The notes below the pieces were generated by a model, which ran no database searches, had not been told where the DNA came from, and was given only the letters and a program-made list of their open reading frames with translations. 64,000 nucleotides of DNA. Origin: Bombella saccharophila (GTDB taxonomy: Bacteria; Pseudomonadota; Alphaproteobacteria; Acetobacterales; Acetobacteraceae). Shown piece by piece: positions 35,331-43,044 of this stretch (the stretch's first letter is position 1; every line of letters starts with the position of its first letter). The position numbers were made by a program, and so were the translations under genes. The DNA lies in assembly GCF_026385475.1 (NCBI RefSeq), contig NZ_JANIDW010000002.1:124001-188000 (forward strand), given 5' to 3'.

Positions 35331-36395
35331 ATGCGTCTGACCATCAACTTCCTGCCACGTTTGGGAGTGTGTGCGTATGTGCAAGCTATTATGTTGCTCA
35401 TGCCCGCAACGGTATTATATGCAGCGGCTGCACAGGCGGAGGAGGTCGGCATAACAGGGGCTGGCTCTAGCTTTGCCGCGCCTATTTATCAGAGCTGGAG
35501 TGTACCTGCGGGGGCGCAAACGGGTGTAGATGTCAATTATCAGACCGTTGGCTCCAGCGCAGGGCAGGACCAAGTGATTGAGCGCACGGTGGATTTTGGG
35601 GCATCTGATAAACCGATGAGCGCTGAGCGTTTAGCTAAGACGCATCTTTATCAATTCCCCACCGTGATGAGCGGTGTGGTATTGGTGGTCAATCTGCCAG
35701 GTGTGCCAGAGGGGCAATTACGGTTGGATGGCCCAACGATTGCCGCGCTTTATGATGGGCGCATCACAGATTGGGATGACCCGCGCATTAAAGCCCTCAA
35801 CCCTGATATTACATTGCCTGATATGGGGGTTGTGGCCATCCATCGCGCTGATGGTGCGGGGACGAGTTACGTTTTTACTTCTTATCTCTCTGAGGTGTCT
35901 CCACAATGGAAGGAGAAAATCGGGGCTGGTACATTGGTGGAATGGGCCGGTGGGGCCGGGGCGCGGGGGAATGATGGCATTGCGGCCCTTGTCCGTCAGA
36001 CAGAGGGAAGCATTGGCTATGTGGAATACGCTTATGCGGCCCAAAATCACCTCGATATTGTGCAGTTAAAAACACATGACGGGGCGTTTATCGCGCCATC
36101 TTTGCAGAGCTTTGTTGCTGCCGCCGCTGCTGCACATTGGGAGGCGAAGGAGCAGTTCGCCGTTAATTTGCTCGATCGCCCCGGTGTGGGGAGTTGGCCT
36201 ATTGTCTCGGCTACTTATGTGCTCGTGCCAGAAGATGCCGTGGACCAGCCAGAGGGCCGGGCGGTGAAGCAGTTCTTCCAATGGGGGTTTGCCCATGGAG
36301 GCGAGATTAACGCCCAGCTTGGTTATGTTGGCTTGCCCAAAGAAGTTAGTGATGCGGTTTTATCGGGTTGGCCTTCGAGCGCAGCAAAGCGGTAA
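35331..36395 (+). CDS. pstS: Phosphate ABC transporter substrate-binding protein PstS
   Basis: 354 residues with an N-terminal signal peptide ending near AQAEE. Phosphate-contact blocks are clear: ITGAGSSFAAPIYQSW, VGSSAGQDQVIERTVDFGASD (first 20) and HRADGAGTSYVFTSYLS. WAGGAGARGNDGIAALV and GSIGYVEYAYA are also family hallmarks. It captures phosphate in the periplasm for PstCAB, but no pstC, pstA or pstB follows; the next gene is on the other strand and overlaps by 50 bases. GAGGGTT precedes the ATG. Probably phosphate-starvation regulated (see the Pho box). Confidence 0.94.
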   Translation: MRLTINFLPRLGVCAYVQAIMLLMPATVLYAAAAQAEEVGITGAGSSFAAPIYQSWSVPAGAQTGVDVNYQTVGSSAGQDQVIERTVDFGASDKPMSAERLAKTHLYQFPTVMSGVVLVVNLPGVPEGQLRLDGPTIAALYDGRITDWDDPRIKALNPDITLPDMGVVAIHRADGAGTSYVFTSYLSEVSPQWKEKIGAGTLVEWAGGAGARGNDGIAALVRQTEGSIGYVEYAYAAQNHLDIVQLKTHDGAFIAPSLQSFVAAAAAAHWEAKEQFAVNLLDRPGVGSWPIVSATYVLVPEDAVDQPEGRAVKQFFQWGFAHGGEINAQLGYVGLPKEVSDAVLSGWPSSAAKR

Positions 36396-36894
36396 GGAGG
36401 GAGACCTGCCCTTCATGCCGCAGCCCATGCCAGCTCAGGAGTGTATCGACCAAGAAGGCGAGCAGAGCTGCGACCGTGCAGCTTAGGGCGGAGCCAAAGA
36501 GAGCCAACAGCCACAGGGATGTTGTGGCATCGCCTAAAGAGCCGACAAATAGCGCAATGGCCGCCCCGCAGGTGAGTGCCCCGCCAAGGCCATTGAGGAT
36601 AATGGCAAGGTCTAACACAACAATGCGGCGTGTGAGGCGTTTTTGGCGGATTTTTAGCCGTCTTGGTGTATCGTAGCTATATTGAGGCTCCTTCTCCGGC
36701 GGGGCTGCGAGGAGGCGGTTCACATTATCCAGATGGTCCGACACACGGGCAAGCCTTGTGTTGAAGATGTTGATGAGGGTGCCAATACCGGAGAGCATAA
36801 AGACCGGTGTTAGAGCCATCTGAATCACATGGGCGGCATCATCGAGCGTGTTCATTTGCTGGCTGAGGAAGGGGAGCGTATCGGTTAGGGGCAT
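36346..36894 (-). CDS. DUF2721 family membrane protein
   Basis: 182 residues from the ATG at 36894 (the frame runs back to a TTG at 36930). The pattern AHVIQMALTPVFMLSGIGTLINIFNTRLARVSDH is the DUF2721 signature (first 20 residues hold PVFMLSGIG). Three hydrophobic segments are visible, at about 27-48, 90-115 and 125-150, with a basic cytoplasmic stretch (RRLKIRQKRLTRR) between. Function unknown. Its 3' end overlaps pstS tail-to-tail by 50 bases. Confidence 0.78.
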   Translation of the reverse strand: MPLTDTLPFLSQQMNTLDDAAHVIQMALTPVFMLSGIGTLINIFNTRLARVSDHLDNVNRLLAAPPEKEPQYSYDTPRRLKIRQKRLTRRIVVLDLAIILNGLGGALTCGAAIALFVGSLGDATTSLWLLALFGSALSCTVAALLAFLVDTLLSWHGLRHEGQVSLLTALLRSKANPIKPHH

Positions 36895-36990
36895 GGTCGG
36901 CCAGTTGCAGGCTATAGGGTTACAAGGCAAAGTCTTGCGGAGTGCGAATCGGCACTATCTGCTCTGGGGATGATGCATGAGGGACGCTGG

Positions 36991-37854
36991 ATGAGCAACC
37001 GGGCTATGATGTGGTGGGGTGGTTTGCTAGCTTTTTGGGGCGTGGCGTTTGCTGCTCATGCGGAGGGGCGCGTGGCAGAAGCGCTCCCACCGGCTTGCCC
37101 ACCGCCTGCCCAGCAGGTGGAGCTTGCGTGCCAAAGCTGGACGGAGCTTGATGCTGCCTTCAAGCAAGGGGTGATGACGGCCATTTTGCCCATAGGTGGG
37201 ACGGAGCAGAGCGGGCCTTATATGGCGGTGGGTAAACATAATGTGCGGGCGCAGAGCCTTGCTGATGTGATTGCCCGCACGCTTGGCCATACGATGGTTG
37301 CCCCTGTTGTGGCGTATGTTCCAGAAGGGGGAACACAGCCACGCACAGGCCATATGCGTTTTGCGGGGACGTTATCCATCCCGCCCTCTGTATTTGCAGG
37401 TCTTATCGAAGGGGCTGTGGAGAGTTTACGCACACAGGGCTTTAGGACCATTGTGTTGCTAGGAGATCATGGAGGGTACCAAACCCAGCTAGAGGGTTTA
37501 GCCCGTAAGGTGAATAAACGCTGGGCGGCAGAGGGGCAGTTAGCGCGTGTATTATATGTGGGGGCTTATTATGATGCGATTGCCCAAGAGTACGCCCCTT
37601 ATTTACGGCAGCATGGTTATGGTGTGGCTTTGGGGAAACATGCTGATATAAGTGATACGTCACTCATGCTTGCGGTGGACCCTTCCCTTGTGCGGGAGGG
37701 GCTTCTGAGGCAGGTTGGAAAACCAACGCCTGCTGATGGGGTCTATGGTGGGGACCCGCGGCAGGCAACGGCTGAACTTGGCCGGGTCGGCATAGCCATG
37801 CAGGTGCAGGCTGCTGTTAAGGCCATTTCTTCTTTTAACAGGAGGCACCCATGA
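36991..37854 (+). CDS. Secreted creatininase-family protein with altered metal ligands
   Basis: 287 residues from the ATG at 36991 (GAGGG seven bases upstream; ATGs at 36970/36973 are alternatives). A signal peptide ends at AAHA. The fold matches the creatininase/MftE amidohydrolase family: ILPIGGTEQSGPYMAVGKHN, GHMRFAGTLSIPPSV, IVLLGDHGGYQTQLEGLA and KHADISDTSLML. In creatininase the first block is usually E-x-H-G-P-H-L-P with a later Asp; here the His is Ser and the Asp position is His, and NGHGGN has become GDHGGY. Activity is therefore uncertain. Overlaps the beta-propeller gene by ATGA, so the two are coupled. Confidence 0.75.
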   Translation: MSNRAMMWWGGLLAFWGVAFAAHAEGRVAEALPPACPPPAQQVELACQSWTELDAAFKQGVMTAILPIGGTEQSGPYMAVGKHNVRAQSLADVIARTLGHTMVAPVVAYVPEGGTQPRTGHMRFAGTLSIPPSVFAGLIEGAVESLRTQGFRTIVLLGDHGGYQTQLEGLARKVNKRWAAEGQLARVLYVGAYYDAIAQEYAPYLRQHGYGVALGKHADISDTSLMLAVDPSLVREGLLRQVGKPTPADGVYGGDPRQATAELGRVGIAMQVQAAVKAISSFNRRHP

Positions 37855-39140
37855 GGCTTAAAGTTTCTTTCCTTACAATGGGGGCGTTGTTGATGGCCGG
37901 GGCAGCTTATGCCCAGCAAACAACACCTCAGCCAGACCCAGAAGATGACCCGATTGTTGCTGAGTCTCCCAAGCCGTTTTCTGATTCCACACCGCCAGCC
38001 GCCAAAGCCGCTGTACCTTCACCTTCTACAACGGGTGAGGCTGTAAAGCCTGTTGCTTCTGCGGTGGAGACAATCCCCGGCATGCTGCCTGTGCCGGATG
38101 CGCATAATATCTATAGCGAGGCTAGCGGGCCGGATAAGATTTCACCCGCCATTGCGCAGGACCTGGAGCGCATTTATGTGCCGAATTTGCGGGGTAATAG
38201 CGTCTCGGTGATTGACCCTAAGACCTATAAAGTCGTGGATACCTTCCCCGTTGGGCGGTCCCCACAACATGTTGTGCCCTCATGGGATTTGCGGACCTTA
38301 TGGGTGACGAATAATAGTGAAGGCCATACGGATGGCTCCCTCACCCCGATCGACCCACATACAGGCAAGCCCGGTAAGGCTGTCGCGGTGGATGACCCTT
38401 ACAATATGTACTTCACCCCCGATGGGCAGAATGCCATTGTTGTGGCAGAGGCACATCGCCGGTTGGACTTCCGTGATCCCCATACAATGGCTCTTAAAGG
38501 CTCGGTTGAAGCCCCGCTTTGTGAGGGGATTAACCATGCGGCTTTCTCTGCTGATGGGCGTTATGCCATTTTTACATGTGAGTTCGGGCGGTATTTGGCG
38601 AAGGTCGATACGGTCAATCGTAAGCTTTTAGGGATGTTGAAGCTCTCTAAAGGCGGGATGCCGCAAGATGTGCTTGCTGCACCAGATGGGCATAAGTTCT
38701 ATGTTGCTGATATGCATGCCGATGGTGTGTTCATCATTGATGGTGATAGTTTTAAAGAGACAGGCTTCATCCCCACAGGGTTAGGGACGCATGGGCTGTA
38801 CCCAAGCCGGGATGCTAAATTGCTTTATGTGGCGAACCGTGGGTCTCATATGGTTCATGGGCCGCGCCATAGCAAAGGGAGTGTCTCGGTTGTGGATGTC
38901 GCGACCGATAAAGTGTTAAAGACATGGCCCATCCCCGGCGGTGGTAGCCCCGATATGGGCAATGTGAGTGCTGATGGTAAGACATTATGGCTCTCTGGCC
39001 GGTTTGATGATGTCGTTTATGCGATTGATACCCAAACCGGGGCGATGAAAAGCATCCCTGTAGGGGCAGAGCCTCATGGCTTGACTGTCTGGCCACAGCC
39101 GGGCCGTTACAGCATCGGCCATACGGGCATTATGCGTTAA
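37851..39140 (+). CDS. Secreted YVTN/YncE-like beta-propeller protein
   Basis: 429 residues. Signal peptide to AAYAQ, a Pro-rich linker (about 25-75), then seven-bladed-propeller repeats such as RIYVPNLRGNSVSVIDPKTYKVVDTF (first 20), LWVTNNSEGHTDGSLTPIDP, LLYVANRGS and LWLSGRFDDVVYAIDTQTG. Such repeats form periplasmic ligand- or protein-binding propellers; those near dehydrogenases can be accessory proteins. AGGAGG lies five bases before the ATG, within the end of the creatininase-like gene. Two cysteines in mid-protein (PLCEGI, FTCEFG) may form a disulfide, notable beside the DsbD-family gene. Function unknown. Confidence 0.8.
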   Translation: MRLKVSFLTMGALLMAGAAYAQQTTPQPDPEDDPIVAESPKPFSDSTPPAAKAAVPSPSTTGEAVKPVASAVETIPGMLPVPDAHNIYSEASGPDKISPAIAQDLERIYVPNLRGNSVSVIDPKTYKVVDTFPVGRSPQHVVPSWDLRTLWVTNNSEGHTDGSLTPIDPHTGKPGKAVAVDDPYNMYFTPDGQNAIVVAEAHRRLDFRDPHTMALKGSVEAPLCEGINHAAFSADGRYAIFTCEFGRYLAKVDTVNRKLLGMLKLSKGGMPQDVLAAPDGHKFYVADMHADGVFIIDGDSFKETGFIPTGLGTHGLYPSRDAKLLYVANRGSHMVHGPRHSKGSVSVVDVATDKVLKTWPIPGGGSPDMGNVSADGKTLWLSGRFDDVVYAIDTQTGAMKSIPVGAEPHGLTVWPQPGRYSIGHTGIMR

Positions 39141-39172
39141 TTGGCTGGAAGCTTATAAGGCATGTAAAAGGG

Positions 39173-39198
39173 AAAAGGGGGCTTCGGCTCCCTTTTTT
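39173..39198 (+). terminator. Intrinsic terminator with UUCG loop
   Basis: AAAAGGGGGC-TTCG-GCTCCCTTTTTT forms a ten-pair stem (one GT pair) capped by a TTCG tetraloop and followed by T residues. It ends the creatininase/propeller pair. Confidence 0.88.
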
Positions 39199-39220
39199 CA
39201 TCATAGCGCGCAGGGAGGGC

Positions 39221-41374
39221 ATGATGAGGGTACGGCGTTTGGAGGCAGTGTGGGGCAGTGTGATGGCCTATATGGGGCTATTATGCCTCATGGGGGTGAT
39301 GGCATTATCGCAGGCTGATGCTGCTGAGAGTACGCCGGTTGTGACCTCCCATACACGCGCAAGCCTTGTAAGCGCGGTGGATGCTCTACCCAATGGGACG
39401 GCATCACAGCCTGATAAAACGGGTGCAGAGCTGTTATTAGGGTTGCGCCTTCAATTACAACCGGGATGGCACAGCTATTGGCAAAACCCCGGTGATGCGG
39501 GGGAGCCGACACATATTCGCATCACCATCAGCGGGGCGCGCAGCGGGGCGGGGGAGCAAATAGAATGGCCCGTGCCAGAGCGTCTCTCCGAGGGTGAATT
39601 GATGGCCTATGGCTATCGGGGGGATGTGCTTCTTCCCGTTAAAGTACCGTTAGAAGGGCAAGGCAATGGGGTGGTGCAGATAACCGCGCAGGCTGATTGG
39701 CTTGTTTGTGCTGATATTTGCATCCCCGAAAGCGGGCACTTCACCCTTACTTTGCCCGCGCGTGAGGCAGCTACAACGCCCCCAAGTGCTGAGGCAGATT
39801 TGTTCCGCAAGGCGGAGGCGGAATTGCCGCAGCCTTCTCCCTTTACGGCGTCTATCACAGCGGAAGGGCGGCTTGTTCTGCACGGGGCGGGACTAGTGTC
39901 TGATACGGTGCGGCAAGCGTGGTTTTTGCCTTTAGAGGGCGGCGTTATCGCCCATGCCGCCCCGCAGGCTGTGACGGTCGAGCCGGGTTATGTGCAGATT
40001 CAACTCAAGCCAGATGCGTATGCGCAGCCGCCTTTTTGGCAGAAGTCTTTGGCAGGCGTGGTTGTGTTGGTGGATGGGGCAGGCAATCGCTCTGCTATAC
40101 ATATTACAGCCATGCCGTCCCCTCACGATGTCAGGCAGAAGGCGGGGCAGAGCGTCTTTGGGGTGTTGCTCGCAGCCTTTTTAGGTGGGATGATTTTAAA
40201 CCTCATGCCATGTGTGTTTCCTGTCTTGGCGATGAAGATTGTCTCTTTTGCCGCAATGGGTGGGGTAGAATGGCGCAGCCGTGTGCAGAGTGCCACATGG
40301 TATGGCCTCGGTGTTATGGGCAGTTTTGTGGCCTTTGGCATAGGGATGATGGCTCTACGCTATGGGGGAGCTACGCTGGGATGGGGCTTTCAGTTTCAAT
40401 CCCCGGCCTTTGTGGTGGGGATGGGATGGCTCTTATTTCTTATGGCTCTGACCTTAGGGGGCGTATTTCACATTACAGGGGGGCGGTTGGTCGGGATGGC
40501 TGGCCAAAGGATGGCAGGGCATGGCCCGGTGAGGGAGCTGCTCACAGGTTTATTAGCCGTCATTGTGGCAACGCCTTGCACGGCCCCTTTTATGGGGGTG
40601 GCGATTGCAGCGGCTTTTAATGGGCCTGTTTGGATGGGAGGGGTCATCTTCCTCATGCTGGGGGCGGGGTTGGCCCTGCCCTATGTTATGTTGGCTCTTA
40701 TGCCGGGGGTGGCAGGTTATATTCCGCGCCCTGGCCCGTGGATGGAGCGGGTAAAGCAAGGGTTGGCGTTCCCCCTTTTTGCAAGTTTTGTGTGGTTATT
40801 ATGGGTCGCTGTGCAGCAAAGCGGGCCAGATATAGTGGTCGTTATGGGGGGCGGGGCTGTGTTGCTCGGCTTAGGCGGCTGGTTTTATGGCCTTGCCCAA
40901 CAGGCCGCCATGACCGGTCGTACGCCGCGTTTTATGTGGTTCTGCCGTGGGGTGGCGATTTTATGCCTGTTATTATGTGCGCTGGGCCTGATGCAGGTGA
41001 GGACGCACGTTCGTGATGTTGCGCAAAAAAATGCCCCTTCCTTTATAGAGCCATTCTCTGAAAAACGCTTGGCAGCCTTACGCGCAGCAGGGCGGCCTGT
41101 TTTTGTGGATATGACCGCCTCATGGTGCATCACATGCATGGTAAATGAGCGTGTGGCGTTAGATGTCCCCTCTGTTCAGCAGGCTTTTCATGAGCATGGT
41201 GTGACGTTATTGCGGGGGGATTGGACGCAGCATGATGAGGCGATAACGGCCTTCCTTCGTGCGCATGGGCGTGAGGGCGTGCCTTTTTATCTCTACCTTT
41301 CCCCACAGGGGAAAGAGGTGCTTTTGCCACAGATATTAACGCCGACCCTCGTGCGGGATGTGCTGCGGCAATAA
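39221..41374 (+). CDS. dsbD: DsbD/ScsB-type thiol:disulfide interchange protein
   Basis: 717 residues. A signal peptide (to ADAAES) and an N-terminal DsbD-alpha-like domain (about 45-290) with WLVCADICIPES give the periplasmic cysteine pair. The eight-helix membrane domain has LNLMPCVFPVLAMKIVSFAA and VIVATPCTAPFMGVAIAAAF with the two electron-carrying Cys. The C-terminal thioredoxin domain carries DMTASWCITCMVNE. The long alpha domain resembles ScsB more than E. coli DsbD. It carries reducing power from cytoplasmic thioredoxin to periplasmic proteins. Start: tandem ATGs at 39221/39224 after AGGGAGGG. Confidence 0.9.
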   Translation: MMRVRRLEAVWGSVMAYMGLLCLMGVMALSQADAAESTPVVTSHTRASLVSAVDALPNGTASQPDKTGAELLLGLRLQLQPGWHSYWQNPGDAGEPTHIRITISGARSGAGEQIEWPVPERLSEGELMAYGYRGDVLLPVKVPLEGQGNGVVQITAQADWLVCADICIPESGHFTLTLPAREAATTPPSAEADLFRKAEAELPQPSPFTASITAEGRLVLHGAGLVSDTVRQAWFLPLEGGVIAHAAPQAVTVEPGYVQIQLKPDAYAQPPFWQKSLAGVVVLVDGAGNRSAIHITAMPSPHDVRQKAGQSVFGVLLAAFLGGMILNLMPCVFPVLAMKIVSFAAMGGVEWRSRVQSATWYGLGVMGSFVAFGIGMMALRYGGATLGWGFQFQSPAFVVGMGWLLFLMALTLGGVFHITGGRLVGMAGQRMAGHGPVRELLTGLLAVIVATPCTAPFMGVAIAAAFNGPVWMGGVIFLMLGAGLALPYVMLALMPGVAGYIPRPGPWMERVKQGLAFPLFASFVWLLWVAVQQSGPDIVVVMGGGAVLLGLGGWFYGLAQQAAMTGRTPRFMWFCRGVAILCLLLCALGLMQVRTHVRDVAQKNAPSFIEPFSEKRLAALRAAGRPVFVDMTASWCITCMVNERVALDVPSVQQAFHEHGVTLLRGDWTQHDEAITAFLRAHGREGVPFYLYLSPQGKEVLLPQILTPTLVRDVLRQ

Positions 41375-41396
41375 TATGATGTGGTAGTATTTTCTT

Positions 41397-41426
41397 TTTA
41401 CTTTGTGTTAATAAAGACGCCATAAT
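41397..41426 (+). promoter_or_regulatory. Candidate promoter of the PKS operon
   Basis: TTTACT (41397-41402), an 18-base spacer and CATAAT (41421-41426) lie in an AT-rich pocket just after dsbD. The leader would be about 105 bases and contains a GGCAG/CTGCC hairpin. No other good promoter pair is seen before 41539. Confidence 0.35.
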
Positions 41427-41538
41427 TTTGCTGGCTGAAGTGATTATCTGACCAAGCTAGGGATGGGCCTGTCAGCGGGGCAGGGGAGGCTGCCTTGTTG
41501 TGGGGATATAAGCACGTTGTAAAGGGAACGATCATTAT

Positions 41539-43044
41539 ATGCTGGACCGTTTTGTAGCTTATAATGCTCGTCACAATGGTGCGGATATTGCTTTTGGCAG
41601 CATGGCACGCCAGCAAAGCTATGCGCAGCTAGAGGCGATTGTGAGTCGGCTCGCTCGTGCGTTGGAGGGGTTGCGAGATTTAGCCCCACGTCGTGTAGCA
41701 GTGCAATGTGCTGATACGTGGCGGCATTGGGCATTAACGCTTGCATTAGGGCGGTTGGGTTTAGCCTCAGCTTCTTTACTCAATGGTGATGTCTCAGAGG
41801 AGGATTTAACCCTCCTGCACCCAGAGATTATTATTATCCATGGTACAGGGGGTTTGCCTGCTGGCGAGGGACGGTTGATCCTTGATGAGGCATGGTTTGA
41901 GCGTGTGTTGGAAGGGGTAGAGGAGGATGACGCCTCTAACTACTACCCGCCTGTACCGGTAGAGCCTTCTGCACCGTGCCGGGCTGCGTTGGTGAGTGGG
42001 ACAGACCGTAACACGCATTTGCTAGAGCTAAGTTTTACAGAGTTAGAAGCAGAGCTTCATCGCTTTATTTATCATGATATGGTGGAGTTTTTCTTACGGA
42101 AAGGGCGAGATACACAGCTTGTAGGGAATAAACCACATTTACTATGTTCTATTGGTCCGCAATCGTTAAGCGGCTTCCTTATGGCTGGGGCGGCCTTGGC
42201 AGCGGGCACAACAGTGCATAGTAGCGATGCCCAAAATATCGCTACAGAGATGATGCAGGCTTCAGAGATATTATTGGTTTTGACCCCGGCTCATTTAGGT
42301 TATGTGCTTAAAGCCCTTCCCCCTACAACGCAGCTTATGAGCCATATTCACTTGCGTGTTGTAGGGGCTGGATTATCTCAACAATTATTAGAGCAAACGA
42401 GAGAGCGTTTTACCCCTCATGTGCAGATTGTTTATGGCACGGACGAGACGGGGATTGTTACGGCTATTTCTGCGGAAAAACGGCAAAATGAAGAGAGTGT
42501 TGGCATGCCTCTCCCTTGGGTGGAGGTGGAGGTTGTAGATGCTAAGGGACAGCGATGCCCAATTGGTGAGGTAGGTCATATCCGTATTCGGAGTGGTAGT
42601 GTGCGGGGCTATAGGGATGGTCGTCCTACCAGTGGGGCACGCTTTCATGAGGGGTGGTTTTACCCGGGGGATCGCGGTGCCATCTCAACAACAGGGGAGG
42701 TGCATCTCCATGGCCGGGCCGATGCGTTGATAAATGTGGGTGGAGCGAAGTTTGACCTCGGTGTTGTTGAGGAGATTCTTCTTACAGAGCCACGCATTAA
42801 AGAGGCAGGCGTATTCATGCTGGAGGACCGCCAGGGTGTAGAGCGGTGCTATGCTGCGATTGTCTCGACTGAAACATTTGATGAACAAGCCCTTTCCGTC
42901 AAATTACGGCAGCGTTATGCCGCTTTGCCCCCTGTTACGATGATTTGGGTGCCAGAAATCCCACGCACAACGGAAGGTCATGTGGAGAGAGAGCGGCTAC
43001 GGGCCATGTTGAAGGACTATATCCAGCATAAGTTAGAGCGGTGA
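41539..43044 (+). CDS. Degenerate ANL-superfamily acyl-CoA synthetase-like protein
   Basis: 501 residues with the two-domain ANL layout. Core motifs A5 (VYGTDETG), A7 (FYPGDRGAI) and A8 (GRADALINVGGAKFD) are present. The P-loop motif A3 is reduced to LVSGTDRNTHLLEL, lacking the Gly-x-Pro-Lys part, and the A10 lysine is replaced: TTEGHVERERLR has His481 where Lys is normal. Adenylation is therefore doubtful; it may act in a thioester step, bind acyl chains or be structural. First gene of the PKS operon, with AAAGGGAA about 11 bases upstream. Its stop overlaps the PKS start (TGATG). Confidence 0.8.
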   Translation: MLDRFVAYNARHNGADIAFGSMARQQSYAQLEAIVSRLARALEGLRDLAPRRVAVQCADTWRHWALTLALGRLGLASASLLNGDVSEEDLTLLHPEIIIIHGTGGLPAGEGRLILDEAWFERVLEGVEEDDASNYYPPVPVEPSAPCRAALVSGTDRNTHLLELSFTELEAELHRFIYHDMVEFFLRKGRDTQLVGNKPHLLCSIGPQSLSGFLMAGAALAAGTTVHSSDAQNIATEMMQASEILLVLTPAHLGYVLKALPPTTQLMSHIHLRVVGAGLSQQLLEQTRERFTPHVQIVYGTDETGIVTAISAEKRQNEESVGMPLPWVEVEVVDAKGQRCPIGEVGHIRIRSGSVRGYRDGRPTSGARFHEGWFYPGDRGAISTTGEVHLHGRADALINVGGAKFDLGVVEEILLTEPRIKEAGVFMLEDRQGVERCYAAIVSTETFDEQALSVKLRQRYAALPPVTMIWVPEIPRTTEGHVERERLRAMLKDYIQHKLER

